Assembly: GCF_036347135.1 (NCBI RefSeq)
Contig: NZ_CP108938.1
Location: forward strand, 3,906,001 to 3,970,000
Direction: 5' to 3'
Source of the DNA: Streptomyces sp. NBC_00775
Lineage (GTDB): Bacteria; Actinomycetota; Actinomycetes; Streptomycetales; Streptomycetaceae
DNA: 64,000 nucleotides
Shown: in pieces, positions 35,862 to 46,100 of the stretch
How positions within the stretch are numbered: position 1 is the first letter of the stretch
Layout of the letters: every line of letters starts with the position of its first letter
The notes under the pieces: model-generated
What the model was told of the DNA's origin: nothing
The model's input: only the letters and a program-made list of their open reading frames with translations
Databases searched by the model: none
Position numbers and translations under genes: made by a program

Positions 35862-36641
35862 ATGATCTCGCAGACCTACCTCTCCGAACTGTTCTCGCTG
35901 GACGGACGCGTCGCCGTGGTCACCGGTGGCAGTTCCGGCATCGGACGCGCCATCGCCGGGGCCCTGGCGCGTGCGGGGGCGAGTGTCGTGGTCGTGGCGC
36001 GCAAGGAGGCGGAGCTGGCGGCGACGGTCGGTGAGTTGGCGGCGGACGGCTGTCGGGCGGCCTGGGTGAGCGCCGATCTGAGCACGCGCGACGGCGTGCG
36101 TACGGCGGCCGAGGAGGCAGCCGGGGCATTCGGGGAGCCCGACATCCTCGTCAACTCCGCCGGTATCAACTTGCGTCCGCCGATGGGTGAGTTGGGCGAG
36201 GAGGTGTGGGACACCACCATGGCGGTGAACCTGGAGGCGCCCTACCTGCTGGGACAGCGGTTCGGGCCCGGTATGGCCGAACGGGGCTTCGGGCGGATCA
36301 TCCACATCACCTCCCAGCAGGCGCACCGGGCGTTCGTCCAGAGCGGCGCCTACGGTGTCTCCAAGGGGGCGTTGGAGTCGCTGGCCCGTTCGCAGGCCGA
36401 GGCCTGGTCGCCGTACGGCGTCACCTGCAACACGCTGGTGCCGGGCTTCGTGATGACGCCGCTCAACGCGCGACTGTCGACCGACCCGGAGAAGGTGGCG
36501 GCGCTGGCCGCGCGCACGATGGTCGGGCGCAATGGTCTGGCCGAGGATTTCGAGGGCGCGGCGGTGTTCCTGGCGAGCCGCGCCTCCGCCTACGTCACCG
36601 GACAGTCGATCTTCGTCGACGGCGGCCTCTCCGTTCACTGA
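35862..36641 (+). CDS. Short-chain dehydrogenase/reductase
   Basis: A 259-residue classical SDR: cofactor motif GGSSGIG (about 22-28), NSAGIN, catalytic Ser in ITSQQA and YGVSKGA (Y-x3-K), and the C-terminal VTGQSIFVDGG common to SDRs such as gluconate 5-dehydrogenase or 3-oxoacyl-ACP reductase-like enzymes. ARKEAEL after the second strand suggests NADP preference. It stands alone between the PP2C regulator and the iron-uptake operon. The substrate is unknown. Confidence 0.93.
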   Translation: MISQTYLSELFSLDGRVAVVTGGSSGIGRAIAGALARAGASVVVVARKEAELAATVGELAADGCRAAWVSADLSTRDGVRTAAEEAAGAFGEPDILVNSAGINLRPPMGELGEEVWDTTMAVNLEAPYLLGQRFGPGMAERGFGRIIHITSQQAHRAFVQSGAYGVSKGALESLARSQAEAWSPYGVTCNTLVPGFVMTPLNARLSTDPEKVAALAARTMVGRNGLAEDFEGAAVFLASRASAYVTGQSIFVDGGLSVH

Positions 36642-36699
36642 GCCCGCGACCGGAGACGGCTCCCGACCCCCTGGTCCCCCAACCCCTCCGAGAGGCAGC

Positions 36700-36718
36700 T
36701 AAGGTAAGCCTTGCCTTA
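36700..36718. promoter_or_regulatory. Iron box (DmdR/IdeR-type operator)
   Basis: TAAGGTAAGCCTTGCCTTA is a 19-bp near-palindrome matching the actinobacterial iron-box consensus TTAGGNTAGSCTNACCTAA in symmetry and core. It lies 31 bp upstream of the siderophore-binding lipoprotein start, so iron-loaded DmdR1 would block the promoter. Confidence 0.88.
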
Positions 36719-36749
36719 GTCGTCGTCGGAGTGGTTGGTCGGAGTGGTT

Positions 36750-37796
36750 GTGCGCGCGTTGAGGTGGAAGGCCGTTCTGGCCGTGTCCGTCGTCGGAGGA
36801 ATGGTGGTCGGCTGCTCGGCGGGCGCTGACAACGATGCCAAGGAGGCGAGCGGCGGAGGGTCGCGCAATCTCGTCGCCGGGGCCTCGGAGGGGCCGTCCG
36901 CCGCGCCGAGCGCCCTCTCGAAGGGGATGGGCGCGGACACCGACGCGGACGGGAAGTTCCCGCGCACCGTCGGGCACTTCGCGGGCTCGACCGAGGTCAA
37001 GGCGGCGCCGAAGCGGATCGCCGTGCTCAGCACCGGCCAGCTGGACGACCTGCTGTCCCTGGGCGTCGTACCGGCCGCCACCACGCGCGCCGACAACGCG
37101 GGGCTCGTGCCGGACTATCTCCAGGACGCCTTCCCGACGTACAAGAAGGCGCTCGCGAAGATGACCGACGCGGGGACCCGTACCGCGCCGAATCTGGAGA
37201 GTCTGGCCGCCGCCAAGCCCGATCTCATCCTCGCCAACGACTCGCTCGGCGATCTCTACCCGAAGCTCAAGAAGATCGCCCCGACCGTCATCACCGCCGG
37301 CAACGGCATCAACTGGAAGCGGGACCTGCTGCTCGTCGGCGACGCCATCGGCAAGGGCGGCCAGGCGCGGGAGATGCTCGACGACATCACCGGCGACGCC
37401 GCCGAGCAGGGCAGGAGTCTCGGCGATCCCACCGTCTCCATGGTGCGGTTCACGCCCGGCCGCACGCGGATGTTCGGCGTCTCGTCCTTCACCGGGTCCC
37501 TCGCCGTCGACATGGGGCTCGGCCGGCCCACGTCGCAGCGGTTCAAGGCGATTTCGCAGGACATCGGCCCGGAGAGCATCGATGTCGCCGACGGTGACTG
37601 GATCTTCTACTCGGTGCAGGGCGACGCGTCCAGGACCGACGCCGGGAGCGTGCTCGCCGGACCGCTGTGGAAGTCGATGAAGGCCGTCAAGGCCGGTCAC
37701 GCGGTGAAGGTCGACGACGACCCGTGGTACCTCAACGCCGGTCCGACCGCCGCACGGCTCGTCATCAAGCAGCTCGCGGACACCCTGAGCACGTGA
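36750..37796 (+). CDS. Iron-siderophore ABC transporter substrate-binding lipoprotein
   Basis: A 348-residue protein. The signal peptide ends in a lipobox (VVGC, Cys about residue 22). The mature part is a FecB/periplasmic-binding-type class III fold: RIAVLSTGQLDDLLSLGVVPAATT, NLESLAAAKPDLILAND and a helical backbone. GTG at 36750 has GGAG 5 bp upstream; GTG at 36744 and TTG at 36735 are alternatives. It is controlled by the iron box just upstream and overlaps the first permease by GTGA. It would capture a ferric siderophore at the outer membrane face. Confidence 0.92.
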   Translation: MRALRWKAVLAVSVVGGMVVGCSAGADNDAKEASGGGSRNLVAGASEGPSAAPSALSKGMGADTDADGKFPRTVGHFAGSTEVKAAPKRIAVLSTGQLDDLLSLGVVPAATTRADNAGLVPDYLQDAFPTYKKALAKMTDAGTRTAPNLESLAAAKPDLILANDSLGDLYPKLKKIAPTVITAGNGINWKRDLLLVGDAIGKGGQAREMLDDITGDAAEQGRSLGDPTVSMVRFTPGRTRMFGVSSFTGSLAVDMGLGRPTSQRFKAISQDIGPESIDVADGDWIFYSVQGDASRTDAGSVLAGPLWKSMKAVKAGHAVKVDDDPWYLNAGPTAARLVIKQLADTLST

Positions 37797-38800
37797 CCGG
37801 TCGTACGACGGCCGCCCGGCGCGGCGCCTGGCTCACCGCCGCTCTCCTCCTCACACTCACGGCCGTGGCCCTCAGCCTCGCCGTCGGCACCCGGCCCGTC
37901 CCGCCGTCCGCCGTCCTCGACGCCCTGGTGCACGGCGGCGGTACGCCGGACGCCCTGGTCGTACGGTCGTTGCGGGTGCCGCGCACCGCGATCGGGCTGA
38001 CGGCCGGGGCCGCGCTCGGGCTCGCCGGGGCGGCCCTGCAGGCGGTCAGCCGCAATCCGCTCGCCGATCCGGGGATCCTCGGGCTGAGCCAGGGCGCGGC
38101 GGCCGGTGTCGTGTGCGCGATCGCGCTCGGGCTCGCGAACGGCTTCGCCGGATACGTCTGGTACGCCTTCGCCGGTGCCGTCGTCGCCGCGTGTGCCGTG
38201 TACGCCATCGCCTCGCGCGGGCGCGGCGGTGCCTCCCCGGTGAAGCTGGCGCTCGCCGGGACCGCGCTGTCGGCGATGACGGCGGGCGCCACGACCGTCG
38301 TACTGACGTCGAGTTCGGCCACGCTGGACCAGTTCCGCTTCTGGCAGGTGGGCGCGATCGGCGGACGCGACGCGGGAACGGTGGGGCGGATGCTCCCCTT
38401 CCTCCTCGCGGGCGCGCTGCTCGTGCTGGCCTGCGCCCGCGGCCTGGACGCGCTCGCGCTGGGCGACGACACCGCGCGGGCGCTGGGCCACCGGGTCGCG
38501 CTCGTACGGGGCTGTGCGGCGCTCGGCGCGACCGTGCTCACGGCGTCGGCGGTCGCCGCCGCGGGCCCCATCGCGTTCATCGGCCTCGCCGTACCCCATC
38601 TCGCCCGCCGCCTCGTCTCCGGCGGCCACCGCTGGACCCTCCCGCTCTCCGCCCTCCTCGGCGCGGCCCTGCTGCTCGCGGCGGATGTCGCCGGGCGCGT
38701 GGTCCGCGCGCCCGCGGAGGTCCCGGCCGGGGTGATGACCGCGCTGGTGGGGGTTCCGGTGCTGGTCGTGCTCGTACGGCGGAAGGGGGCGGTCACGTGA
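37793..38800 (+). CDS. FecCD-type siderophore ABC permease
   Basis: A 335-residue integral membrane protein with about ten helices. Family motifs are LRVPRTAIGLTAGAALGLAGAALQ, RNPLADPGILGLSQGAA, WQVGAIGGR and AAGPIAFIGLAVPHLARRL. It starts by GTGA overlap with the binding-protein gene. Paired with the following permease it forms the heterodimeric channel for ferric siderophore import. Confidence 0.94.
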   Translation: MTGRTTAARRGAWLTAALLLTLTAVALSLAVGTRPVPPSAVLDALVHGGGTPDALVVRSLRVPRTAIGLTAGAALGLAGAALQAVSRNPLADPGILGLSQGAAAGVVCAIALGLANGFAGYVWYAFAGAVVAACAVYAIASRGRGGASPVKLALAGTALSAMTAGATTVVLTSSSATLDQFRFWQVGAIGGRDAGTVGRMLPFLLAGALLVLACARGLDALALGDDTARALGHRVALVRGCAALGATVLTASAVAAAGPIAFIGLAVPHLARRLVSGGHRWTLPLSALLGAALLLAADVAGRVVRAPAEVPAGVMTALVGVPVLVVLVRRKGAVT

Positions 38801-38843
38801 CGGCGGCAGCCACCGGAGTGAGCGCGGGATCCGGGGTGAGCGC

Positions 38844-39899
38844 GTGACCACCACCGCGCCCGGCCGCCCGCGCCCTGCGGGGCTCTCCGTAGTCCGCTTC
38901 CGCGGCCTCTCCCTCCTCCTGCACCGGCGCTCCGCCGCCGTCGCCGCCGTCCTCGTGCTCCTCCTCGCGGGCGTCATACTGCTCTCGGCGTGCGCCGGCC
39001 AGTCGTACGTCCCACCGGGCAAGGTCTGGCGGGTGCTGCGCGGCCACGGAGGCCCGTACGACCTGGTCGTCGGGGAGCTGCGGGTGCCGCGGATCGTGCT
39101 CGGCGCGCTGGTCGGCGCCGCGCTCGGGCTGTCCGGGGCGCTGGTGCAGACCGTGACGCGCAACCCGCTGGCCAGCCCGGACGTCATCGGCGTCGGGCAC
39201 GGGGCCGCCGCCGCCACCGTGCTCGCGCTCGCCACCGGCACGGTCGCCTCCCCCGGCGCGCTGCCGGCCGTCGCGGTCACCGGCGGGCTCGTGGCCGCCG
39301 CGCTGGTGTACGTGCTGGCCTGGCGGCACGGGATGCGGCCGAGCCGGTTCGTGCTGACCGGAGTCGGTATCGGCGTCGCGCTCTCCGCGGTCGTCCAGCT
39401 CTACCTCACCGAGAGCGAACTGGCCGCCGCCGAGCAGCTCAAACTGTGGCTGACCGGCAGCCTGAACGGGCGGGGCTGGGAACAGGCCGAGCCCCTCGGC
39501 TGGGTGCTCCTGCTCGCGCTCCCCGCCCTGGTGTGGGCGAACCGGGCGATGCGGCCACTGGGCCTGGACGCCGACACGGCCGCCGCGCTCGGTGTCCGCG
39601 TGCACCGCGCCCAACTCGGCCTGACCGTCCTGGGCGTGGTGCTCGCCGCGACCGCGACGGGCGCCGCGGGCCCGATCGGCTTCGTCGCCCTCACCGGCCC
39701 CCAACTGACCCGCCGACTCACCCGCACCCCTCAACTGCCGCTCATCGCCTCGGCGTTGACGGGAGCGGTCGTCGTGGTCGCCGCCGACCTGGTGGCCCGC
39801 ACCCTGATCCCGCCGCTGGAGATCCCGGTCGGGGCGCTCACCTCCCTGGTGGGCGGCCCCTATCTGCTGTGGCTGCTGGGCCGCTCGGGCGGGCGCTGA
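38844..39899 (+). CDS. FecCD-type siderophore ABC permease (second subunit)
   Basis: A 351-residue polytopic protein with the same motif order as its partner: LRVPRIVLGALVGAALGLSGALVQ, RNPLASPDVIGVGHGAA, WLTGSLNGR and AAGPIGFVALTGPQLTRRL. The GTG start is 43 bp after the first permease. A hairpin closes the operon. No ATP-binding gene follows, so the transporter must borrow an ATPase encoded elsewhere. Confidence 0.94.
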   Translation: MTTTAPGRPRPAGLSVVRFRGLSLLLHRRSAAVAAVLVLLLAGVILLSACAGQSYVPPGKVWRVLRGHGGPYDLVVGELRVPRIVLGALVGAALGLSGALVQTVTRNPLASPDVIGVGHGAAAATVLALATGTVASPGALPAVAVTGGLVAAALVYVLAWRHGMRPSRFVLTGVGIGVALSAVVQLYLTESELAAAEQLKLWLTGSLNGRGWEQAEPLGWVLLLALPALVWANRAMRPLGLDADTAAALGVRVHRAQLGLTVLGVVLAATATGAAGPIGFVALTGPQLTRRLTRTPQLPLIASALTGAVVVVAADLVARTLIPPLEIPVGALTSLVGGPYLLWLLGRSGGR

Positions 39900-39928
39900 C
39901 CGGCCGTACGGGACCTGGAAACGCCAAA

Positions 39929-39960
39929 GGCGCCGACCAGTCGTACGACCGGTCGGCGCC
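39929..39960. terminator. Bidirectional terminator between fecD-like and alcohol dehydrogenase genes
   Basis: GGCGCCGACC-A-GTCG and CGAC-C-GGTCGGCGCC form a near-perfect long hairpin around TA, preceded on the plus strand by AAA and located between convergent stops. Confidence 0.82.
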
Positions 39961-39997
39961 CGTCCACGCCAGAAGCACTGGCTGGATCGTTGCGGTG

Positions 39998-41041
39998 CTA
40001 CTGGATCGTGGCGGTGTCGATCACGAAGCGGTAGCGGACGTCGCTCGCCAGCACCCTCTCGTACGCGTCGTTGATCTCGGACGCGCCGATCAGCTCGATC
40101 TCGGCGCCCAAGCCGTGCTCGGCGCAGAAGTCGAGCATCTCCTGGGTCTCCTGGATGCCGCCGATGCCGGAGCCCGCGAGGGTCTTGCGGCCGCCGATCA
40201 CGGAGAAGAGGTTGAGGGAGACGGGCTCCTCGGGCGCGCCCACGTTGACGAAGGCGCCGTCGGTCCTGAGCAGGGACAGGTAGGCGTCCAGGTCGAGCGG
40301 GGCGGACACGGTCGACAGGATCAGGTCGAAGGTGCCGCGCAGTTCCTTGAAGGTCTCCGGGTCGCTGGTGGCGTAGTAGTGGTCGGCGCCCAGCTTCAGC
40401 CCGTCGTCCTTCTTCCGCAGGGACTGCGACAGGACGGTCACCTCGGCGCCCAGCGCGTGCGCGATCTTGACGCCCATGTGGCCGAGACCGCCCATGCCGA
40501 GGACGGCGACCTTCTTGCCGGGGCCGGCGTTCCAGTGCTTGAGCGGGGAGTATGTGGTGATGCCGGCGCAGAGCAGCGGTGCGGCCACGTCGAGGGAGAG
40601 GCCGTCGGGGATGCGGACGGTGAAGTTCTCATCGACGACGATCTTCTCGGAGTAGCCGCCGTAGGTGGGCTCGCCGTCCTTGCCGACGGCGTTGTAGGTC
40701 CCCACATTGCCGCCGGTGCAGTACTGCTCCAGGCCCGCCTTGCAGTTCTCGCACTCGCGGCAGGAGTCGACCATGCAGCCGACGCCCACGCGGTCGCCGA
40801 CCTGGAACCTGGTGACGCCGGGGCCGACCTCGGAGACGATGCCGGCGATCTCGTGGCCCGGCACCATCGGGAAGATGGCCTCGCCCCAGCCCTCGCGGGC
40901 CTGGTGGATGTCGGAGTGGCAGATACCGGCGAACTTGATGTCGATCAGGACGTCGAACTCACCGACCTCGCGACGCTCGATGGTGGTGCGCTCCAGCGGA
41001 GCCTTGGCGGCGGGAGCGGCGTACGCAGCAACAGTGGTCAT
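39998..41041 (-). CDS. Zinc-dependent NAD(P) alcohol dehydrogenase (cinnamyl-alcohol dehydrogenase-like)
   Basis: A 347-residue MDR enzyme. Catalytic zinc ligands lie in GICHSD and GHEIAG; the structural zinc site is the four-cysteine cluster [26 protein letters not shown] binds the dinucleotide and SQSLRKK after it, with basic residues, suggests NADP(H). This pattern fits the YahK/CAD subgroup reducing aldehydes. The MTTVAAYA start is well supported. It is divergent from an XRE regulator gene, its possible controller. The physiological aldehyde is not evident. Confidence 0.95.
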   Translation of the reverse strand: MTTVAAYAAPAAKAPLERTTIERREVGEFDVLIDIKFAGICHSDIHQAREGWGEAIFPMVPGHEIAGIVSEVGPGVTRFQVGDRVGVGCMVDSCRECENCKAGLEQYCTGGNVGTYNAVGKDGEPTYGGYSEKIVVDENFTVRIPDGLSLDVAAPLLCAGITTYSPLKHWNAGPGKKVAVLGMGGLGHMGVKIAHALGAEVTVLSQSLRKKDDGLKLGADHYYATSDPETFKELRGTFDLILSTVSAPLDLDAYLSLLRTDGAFVNVGAPEEPVSLNLFSVIGGRKTLAGSGIGGIQETQEMLDFCAEHGLGAEIELIGASEINDAYERVLASDVRYRFVIDTATIQ

Positions 41042-41202
41042 GCCGGGGGTTCTCCTCAGGAGTGGTTCTGTCCTGTGCCCGGCTACCTTCGGCCGGGCAC
41101 AGCGCTCAGCCTGCCCCAGTTCACAGGGTTCACCCAGGCCACGGCTCTGCGTACGTCCGCTGGTCCTACTACTGACGGGGTCAGGCTCCTCTGCGTACGA
41201 CC

Positions 41203-42132
41203 ATGAATACTGGACGTATGGATGAACTGCGCTCCCAGGGCCCCGCGAGCGAGCCCGGGCTGCCGCTGGACCGGCGTGCCGAGCTCAGCGAGTTCCTGCG
41301 CACCCGCCGGGCCCGGCTGAAGCCGGAGGACGTGGGGCTGCCGGACTTCGGGCGGCACCGCCGGGTGCCCGGGCTGCGCCGCGAGGAGCTGGCGCAGCTG
41401 GCCGGGGTGTCCGTCGCGTACTACACGCGCCTTGAGCAGGGGAACGGGCGGAACGTGTCGGCGGAGGTGCTGGACGCGATCGCCCGCGCGCTGCGGCTGA
41501 CGGGCGCCGAGCACGCGCATCTCACTCACCTGGCGAAGCCCAAGCAGCACAAGAAGAAGCAGACGGCTCGGCCGCAGCAGGTGCGCGTGGCCTTGCGGCA
41601 GCTGATCGATACCCTCGACAGCGTTCCGGCGTACGTCGTGGGGCGGCGCTCGGACATCCTCGTCTGGAACCGGATGGCCGCGGCTGTCTTCGGCGACTGG
41701 TCCGAGCTGCCGCCGCAGGAGCGGAACTGGGCGCGGATGGTGTTTCTGAAGCCCGAGTACCGCGAGCTGTTCGTGGAGTGGGACCAGAAGGCGTCCGACA
41801 TCGTGAGTCTCCTGCGCATGGACGCGGGCTGCCATCCCGACGACCCGCGCCTGTCGGCCCTCGTCGGCGAACTCTCCGTGAAGAGCGAGGAGTTCCGGCG
41901 GTTGTGGGCCACGCACGACGTCAAGGAGAAGAGCCATGGCGTCAAGCGGCTGCATCACCCGCTGGTAGGTGAACTGAGCCTCCACTTCGAGTCGTTCAGG
42001 CTCGTCGACGACGAGGAGCAGTCGCTGTTGACGTATCACGCGGAGCCGGGTTCTGCCTCTGCGGAGGCGCTGCGGCTGCTGGCCAGCTGGGGGACGGACG
42101 CGACCCGCGCCGGCGCGACGTCCCCTCAGTAG
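41203..42132 (+). CDS. XRE family regulator with MmyB-like ligand-binding domain
   Basis: A 309-residue protein. The helix-turn-helix (about 45-110) contains [25 protein letters not shown], and the rest is the MmyB-type PAS-like domain ([25 protein letters not shown]...RNWARMVFL...DWD-like WDQKASDIV) found in fatty-acid-binding repressors such as MmyB of S. coelicolor. ATG at 41218 is an alternative start. These regulators usually control the divergent dehydrogenase, here the zinc alcohol dehydrogenase across 161 bp. Confidence 0.92.
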   Translation: MNTGRMDELRSQGPASEPGLPLDRRAELSEFLRTRRARLKPEDVGLPDFGRHRRVPGLRREELAQLAGVSVAYYTRLEQGNGRNVSAEVLDAIARALRLTGAEHAHLTHLAKPKQHKKKQTARPQQVRVALRQLIDTLDSVPAYVVGRRSDILVWNRMAAAVFGDWSELPPQERNWARMVFLKPEYRELFVEWDQKASDIVSLLRMDAGCHPDDPRLSALVGELSVKSEEFRRLWATHDVKEKSHGVKRLHHPLVGELSLHFESFRLVDDEEQSLLTYHAEPGSASAEALRLLASWGTDATRAGATSPQ

Positions 42133-42137
42133 GGTTT

Positions 42138-42300
42138 CGGTTGTGTGTCGGGTGCGGGTGGGTGGGGGCTGATCCAAAGGATTGCGCAGTTCCTCGCGCC
42201 CCTAAAAGGGGCGCGGGGAACTGCGCAGTCTTTTAGGGGGGTCTGGGGGCGCAGCCCCCAGGAACGGATGGGACGGGTAGGGGCGGCGGGGGCGAAGAAC
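42138..42300. repeat. Dispersed repeat element, copy A (forward)
   Basis: Contains GGGTGCGGGTGGGTGGGGGCTG, a palindromic core (42176-42234; about 26-bp arms around CTAAAAG) and a right part GGGGGTCTGGGG...GGATGGGACGGGTAGGGG. The same order is seen on the opposite strand at 60877-61046 and, shortened, at 57395-57510. It lies between convergent genes and likely terminates both. Confidence 0.85.
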
Positions 42301-42303
42301 GCC

Positions 42304-43074
42304 TCACGGCTGGTACGGCGGTGCTGCCCCCCACGTCCACCTCGGTACCGGCTGATCCCCCGGAGGGCTCGCGTCGGGGCCGGAGAAGTAGACAGCCAGC
42401 CGCGTACCCCACTCCGCGTACGCGAGGAATGCCGAGCGGAACTCGGCGTCGGTGGGGAGGCCGGCGTCGTCGGCCGCGTCTTGCAGCAGGTTCACCCAGC
42501 GGCGCCGCTGGACCTCGGTGATGCCCTTCCCCATGTGCTTGGCGACCATGTGACCGTGGCCCCCCTGCGACTCGGAGTACGCGGCGGGACCACCGAAGAC
42601 CTCACCGAGCCAGAGCGCGACATGGACGGCGTGTTCGGGGGCCAGGTCGGCGAAGAGGGGCGCGAGGAGGTCGTCCTTGAGGACCCTGTCGTAGAACGCC
42701 GATGTCAGCCGTGTGAAGGCCTCGGCGCCTCCCGCCCAGGCGTAGAGGGTGGGGACGGAGGCGCCCGTGCCACGCACCGTCGTCGGCTTGTAGTGGCGCA
42801 TCTCCTCGATGTCGCCGATGTAGGGGCGGATCTCGGCGAGGAAGTCGGGGAAGAGCGGCGACTTCCGGAAGCCCTCCAGATGGTCCTCGGTCGAGGTCCA
42901 TGTGATCCGCAGGGTGAAGTGCTCGAAGTCCTCCTCGCAGCGCGCGAGTTCGTAGTCGACGCACTGCGGGGCCGCGGCGAGCTGGGCGGCGGCCCGGGTG
43001 TAGGCGGCCAGGAACTCCGCCGACTGCTGCTCGGGAATCCGGTACCGGATGTATTCGACAGTCGAAACGGTCAT
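42304..43074 (-). CDS. Antibiotic biosynthesis monooxygenase-truncated haemoglobin fusion
   Basis: A 256-residue two-domain protein. Residues about 1-95 form an ABM ferredoxin-like domain (VEYIRYRIPEQQSAEFLAAYTRAA..., FTLRITWTS), and residues about 110-235 a group II truncated haemoglobin (YAWAGGAEAFTRLTSAFYDRVLKDDLLAPLF; proximal His in the HMVAKHMG region). Such chimeras have been described from Streptomyces; a haem-assisted oxygenase acting on a small quinone-like substrate is proposed. The start is the ATG of MTVSTVEY. It is a stand-alone gene between terminators. Confidence 0.9.
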   Translation of the reverse strand: MTVSTVEYIRYRIPEQQSAEFLAAYTRAAAQLAAAPQCVDYELARCEEDFEHFTLRITWTSTEDHLEGFRKSPLFPDFLAEIRPYIGDIEEMRHYKPTTVRGTGASVPTLYAWAGGAEAFTRLTSAFYDRVLKDDLLAPLFADLAPEHAVHVALWLGEVFGGPAAYSESQGGHGHMVAKHMGKGITEVQRRRWVNLLQDAADDAGLPTDAEFRSAFLAYAEWGTRLAVYFSGPDASPPGDQPVPRWTWGAAPPYQP

Positions 43075-43092
43075 GGCCCCAACCAAACACGG

Positions 43093-43127
43093 ACGGCCCG
43101 CCGGAAGCTTTCCTTCCGACGGGCCGT
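43093..43127 (-). terminator. Terminator of the subtilisin gene
   Basis: On the minus strand ACGGCCCG-T-CGGAA and TTCCG-G-CGGGCCGT pair around GGAAAGC; the hairpin lies 30 bp past the protease stop and is followed by GTGTTTGG. Confidence 0.8.
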
Positions 43128-43155
43128 TCGCTATGGGCTCACTACCTGTACTGGC

Positions 43156-46100
43156 TCACTTCCCGTAATACGCGTTGTAGATCGAGATCGTCGACTTGTT
43201 CCCCTTCTTGTCGGCGATCTTGGCGTGGAACGAGATGCCCTTGCCCTTCGCCGGGTTCTTGAAGGTGATCTTGCCGTTCTTGACGTCGAGCTTGGTCCAG
43301 GTCTGGCCGTAGTCGTACGACACGTACACGGCCAGGGACTTGAGGTTGGTGCCCGCGGCCGCGCCCTGGACGGTCACCGGGATGGTGACCTTCTGGTCGG
43401 CGGGGCCACGGCTGTCCAGGCCGAGGGACGCGCCGAAGCGGGCCGTGGAGATGGGCAGCTTCGCGTCGTCGACCTTCTTGGAGTGGAACGTCCAGCTCGC
43501 GTCGATCCGTGTGGAGGCCGCGGCCACCTTCACGGAACGCTTGATGGACGTGGTCAGCTTGTACGCCGCGTCCGCGTCCGGCACCTTGAACTGGCCGCTG
43601 CCGTCCAGCGCGTCATCGTTCTCGGCGATCTTGGTGCCATTGCGGTACAGGGTCGTCTTGACCGAGGTGTAGACGGACGAACCGGCGTGCGACTGGCCGT
43701 CGGCGAATATCGGGAGATACCCGCTGATGTACTTGCCGTTGCGGTAGACGCCGTAGAGGCTGCTGATCTTCGGGCCGAAGACGCCGGTGTTGAACGTCTT
43801 CGTGTAGCTGTCGCCCGCCTTGAAGGTCTGCGGCTCGCCCAGGGTGTAGAAGGCCTCGGTGATCGGGAAGCCGTCGGCGTCCTTGCCGGCGTACTGCTCG
43901 AAGTCGAAGCTCCACTGGACCTTGTCACCGGTGGAGACATGCAGCGTGCGGGTGCCCGGCAGCTTCTGCTCGACGGGGAGCCCGAAGGAGAAGTCGTCGG
44001 GCAGGTAGCCGTACGTGCTCACGGCGCCCGTCTTGCCGGAGGCCGCGGCCCCCATGTTGGTCTTGACCGTGGCCAGTTCGCTCGCCTTGTAGTGCTTGAC
44101 GTGCGCGCCCTGCAGCTTGGTGACCTTGCCGCCGGTGAACACGTCGTACTCGGCGTCGTCGCCCTTGGTCCACGTACCCGACCAGCTCTGGGAGAGGCCG
44201 GAGGTGACCGCCGGGCCGATGTGCGCCGTTCGCAGGCCCGCGAAGGAATCCAGGCCGATGCCCATACCGATGCCGGCGGGGTCGTACATGTAGGAGACCA
44301 TCGCCGACACCGGCTTCGCCCCGGCGTCCGGCACCGTGATGTCGGCGGACTTGGCGGTGCGCTGGTCGATGGTCACCGTCTGGTTCTTGGTGACGGTCAG
44401 CTTGGGCTGGACGAGCCAGTCCACTCCGCCGTCGATCGAGGTGAGGTCCTTGACCAGCTGGGAGTTGAGGATGTAGGTGCCCTTGGGCACGCGGATGGTC
44501 TCGGTGCTCGCGGTGCCCTGCGAGAAGTAGTCCCGTCCGTTGCCGAGCCCCGCGTAGGCGTAGAGGTCGGTGAGGTGGATGGGCTGCTCGCCGTCGCGCA
44601 CGAGGTACTTCAGCTTGACGTCGTACGACTCCACCTCGCGCTGCACCGCGGCCGCGGTCCGCACCGACTGGCCGCCGCCCGTGGCCGTCACGTACGCCGA
44701 GTACGCGCCGTCCGTGGTGCCGCCCAGCTTGGTGTTGACGGTGACGTCCACCGAGGCCTTGCCGCCCGCCGGGACCTTGACCGTCTTCGCGCCGAGCGTG
44801 AAGAAGCCCGAAGGAGCCGTCTGGCCCTTGGGGTTGGTGGCGGTCGCCGAGAGAGTCAGCGTGACGTCGGTCTTGCCGAGGTTGCGGTAGGTGAGCTGCT
44901 TGGTCGCCGGCTTGTCGTCGGTGTGCGGCCACTGCTGGATGCCGAAGCTCACCGAGTTCGGGTCGGCGATCACCGACTGCTTGATCGCCTTGTCGACGGC
45001 GATCCGGCCGGAACCCTGCTGGAACGGCGTGTACTTGCCGCCCTTGGCGGAGCCGGTCAGCGCGCCCTTGAGCTCGGCGAACGTCCAGTCCGGGTGCTCC
45101 TGCTTGAGGATCGCCGCCGCGCCCGCGACATGCGGGGTCGCCATCGACGTACCGGAGATCGTGAGATAGCCCGGGGGCTTCTCGCCGACTTCCTTGTCGA
45201 TGAGGCTGCCCGGGGCCGCGGCCGCCGTGATGTCCACGCCGGGTGCGGTCACGTCGGGCTTGATGGCGCCGTCGAGGCCGGGGCCGCGGCTGGAGAAGGA
45301 GGCCAGCTTGTCGTTGTCGTCGACCGCGCCGACGGTGAGCGCGTCGGCCGCGCTGCCCGGGGAGCCGATCGTCTGCTCGCCGAAGTCGCCGTCGTTGCCG
45401 GCGGCGATCGCGAAGAGGATGCCCTTCTCCTCGGAGAGCTTGTTGACCTCGGCTTCCAGCGGGTCGATCTCCGGGGTGTCGCCGCCGCCCAGGCTGAGGT
45501 TGACGACGTCGGCGCCCTGGTCGGCCGCCCACTCCATGCCCGCGAGGATGGAGGAGTCGTCTCCGTAGCCGTCGTCGCTGAGGACCTTGCCGCTCAGGAT
45601 CTTCGCGCCGGGCGCGACACCCTTGTACTTGCCGCCCGACTTCACACCCGTGCCCGCCGCGATCGAGGCGACGTGCGTGCCGTGGCCGAACTTGTCGGTC
45701 GCGTCGGCGGAGGTGGAGAAGTTCTTGGCCGCGATCACCTGGTCCTTGAGGTCCGGGTGGGTCGCGTCGACGCCGGTGTCGAGGACGGCGATCTTGACGC
45801 CCTTGCCGTCGTAACCGGCCGCCCATGCCTTGGGAGCACCGATCTGCGGCACCGACTTGTCGAGGCTCGCCTTGCGGACGCCGTCCAGCCAGACGTGCGC
45901 GATGCCGGAGGCCGTACTGCCGCCGTTGGTGACCGCCGACCAGAGCTCCGCCGCGTCCTTCTTCGGAGTGAGCACCGCGTCCGCGTTCAGCGACTTCAGG
46001 GTCCGGCGGAGCGTGCCCGCCTCGCGGACGTCGGCCTTGGCGGCCGTCGCGGCTCCCTTGTAACCGACGATCAGCTTCAGGCCCTGCTTCTGTGCCTTGC

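Noticed and set aside
42138..42300. Insertion sequence or transposon remnant
   Set aside because: No transposase, terminal repeats with target duplication or cargo. The element is a non-coding hairpin repeat found three times in the window.
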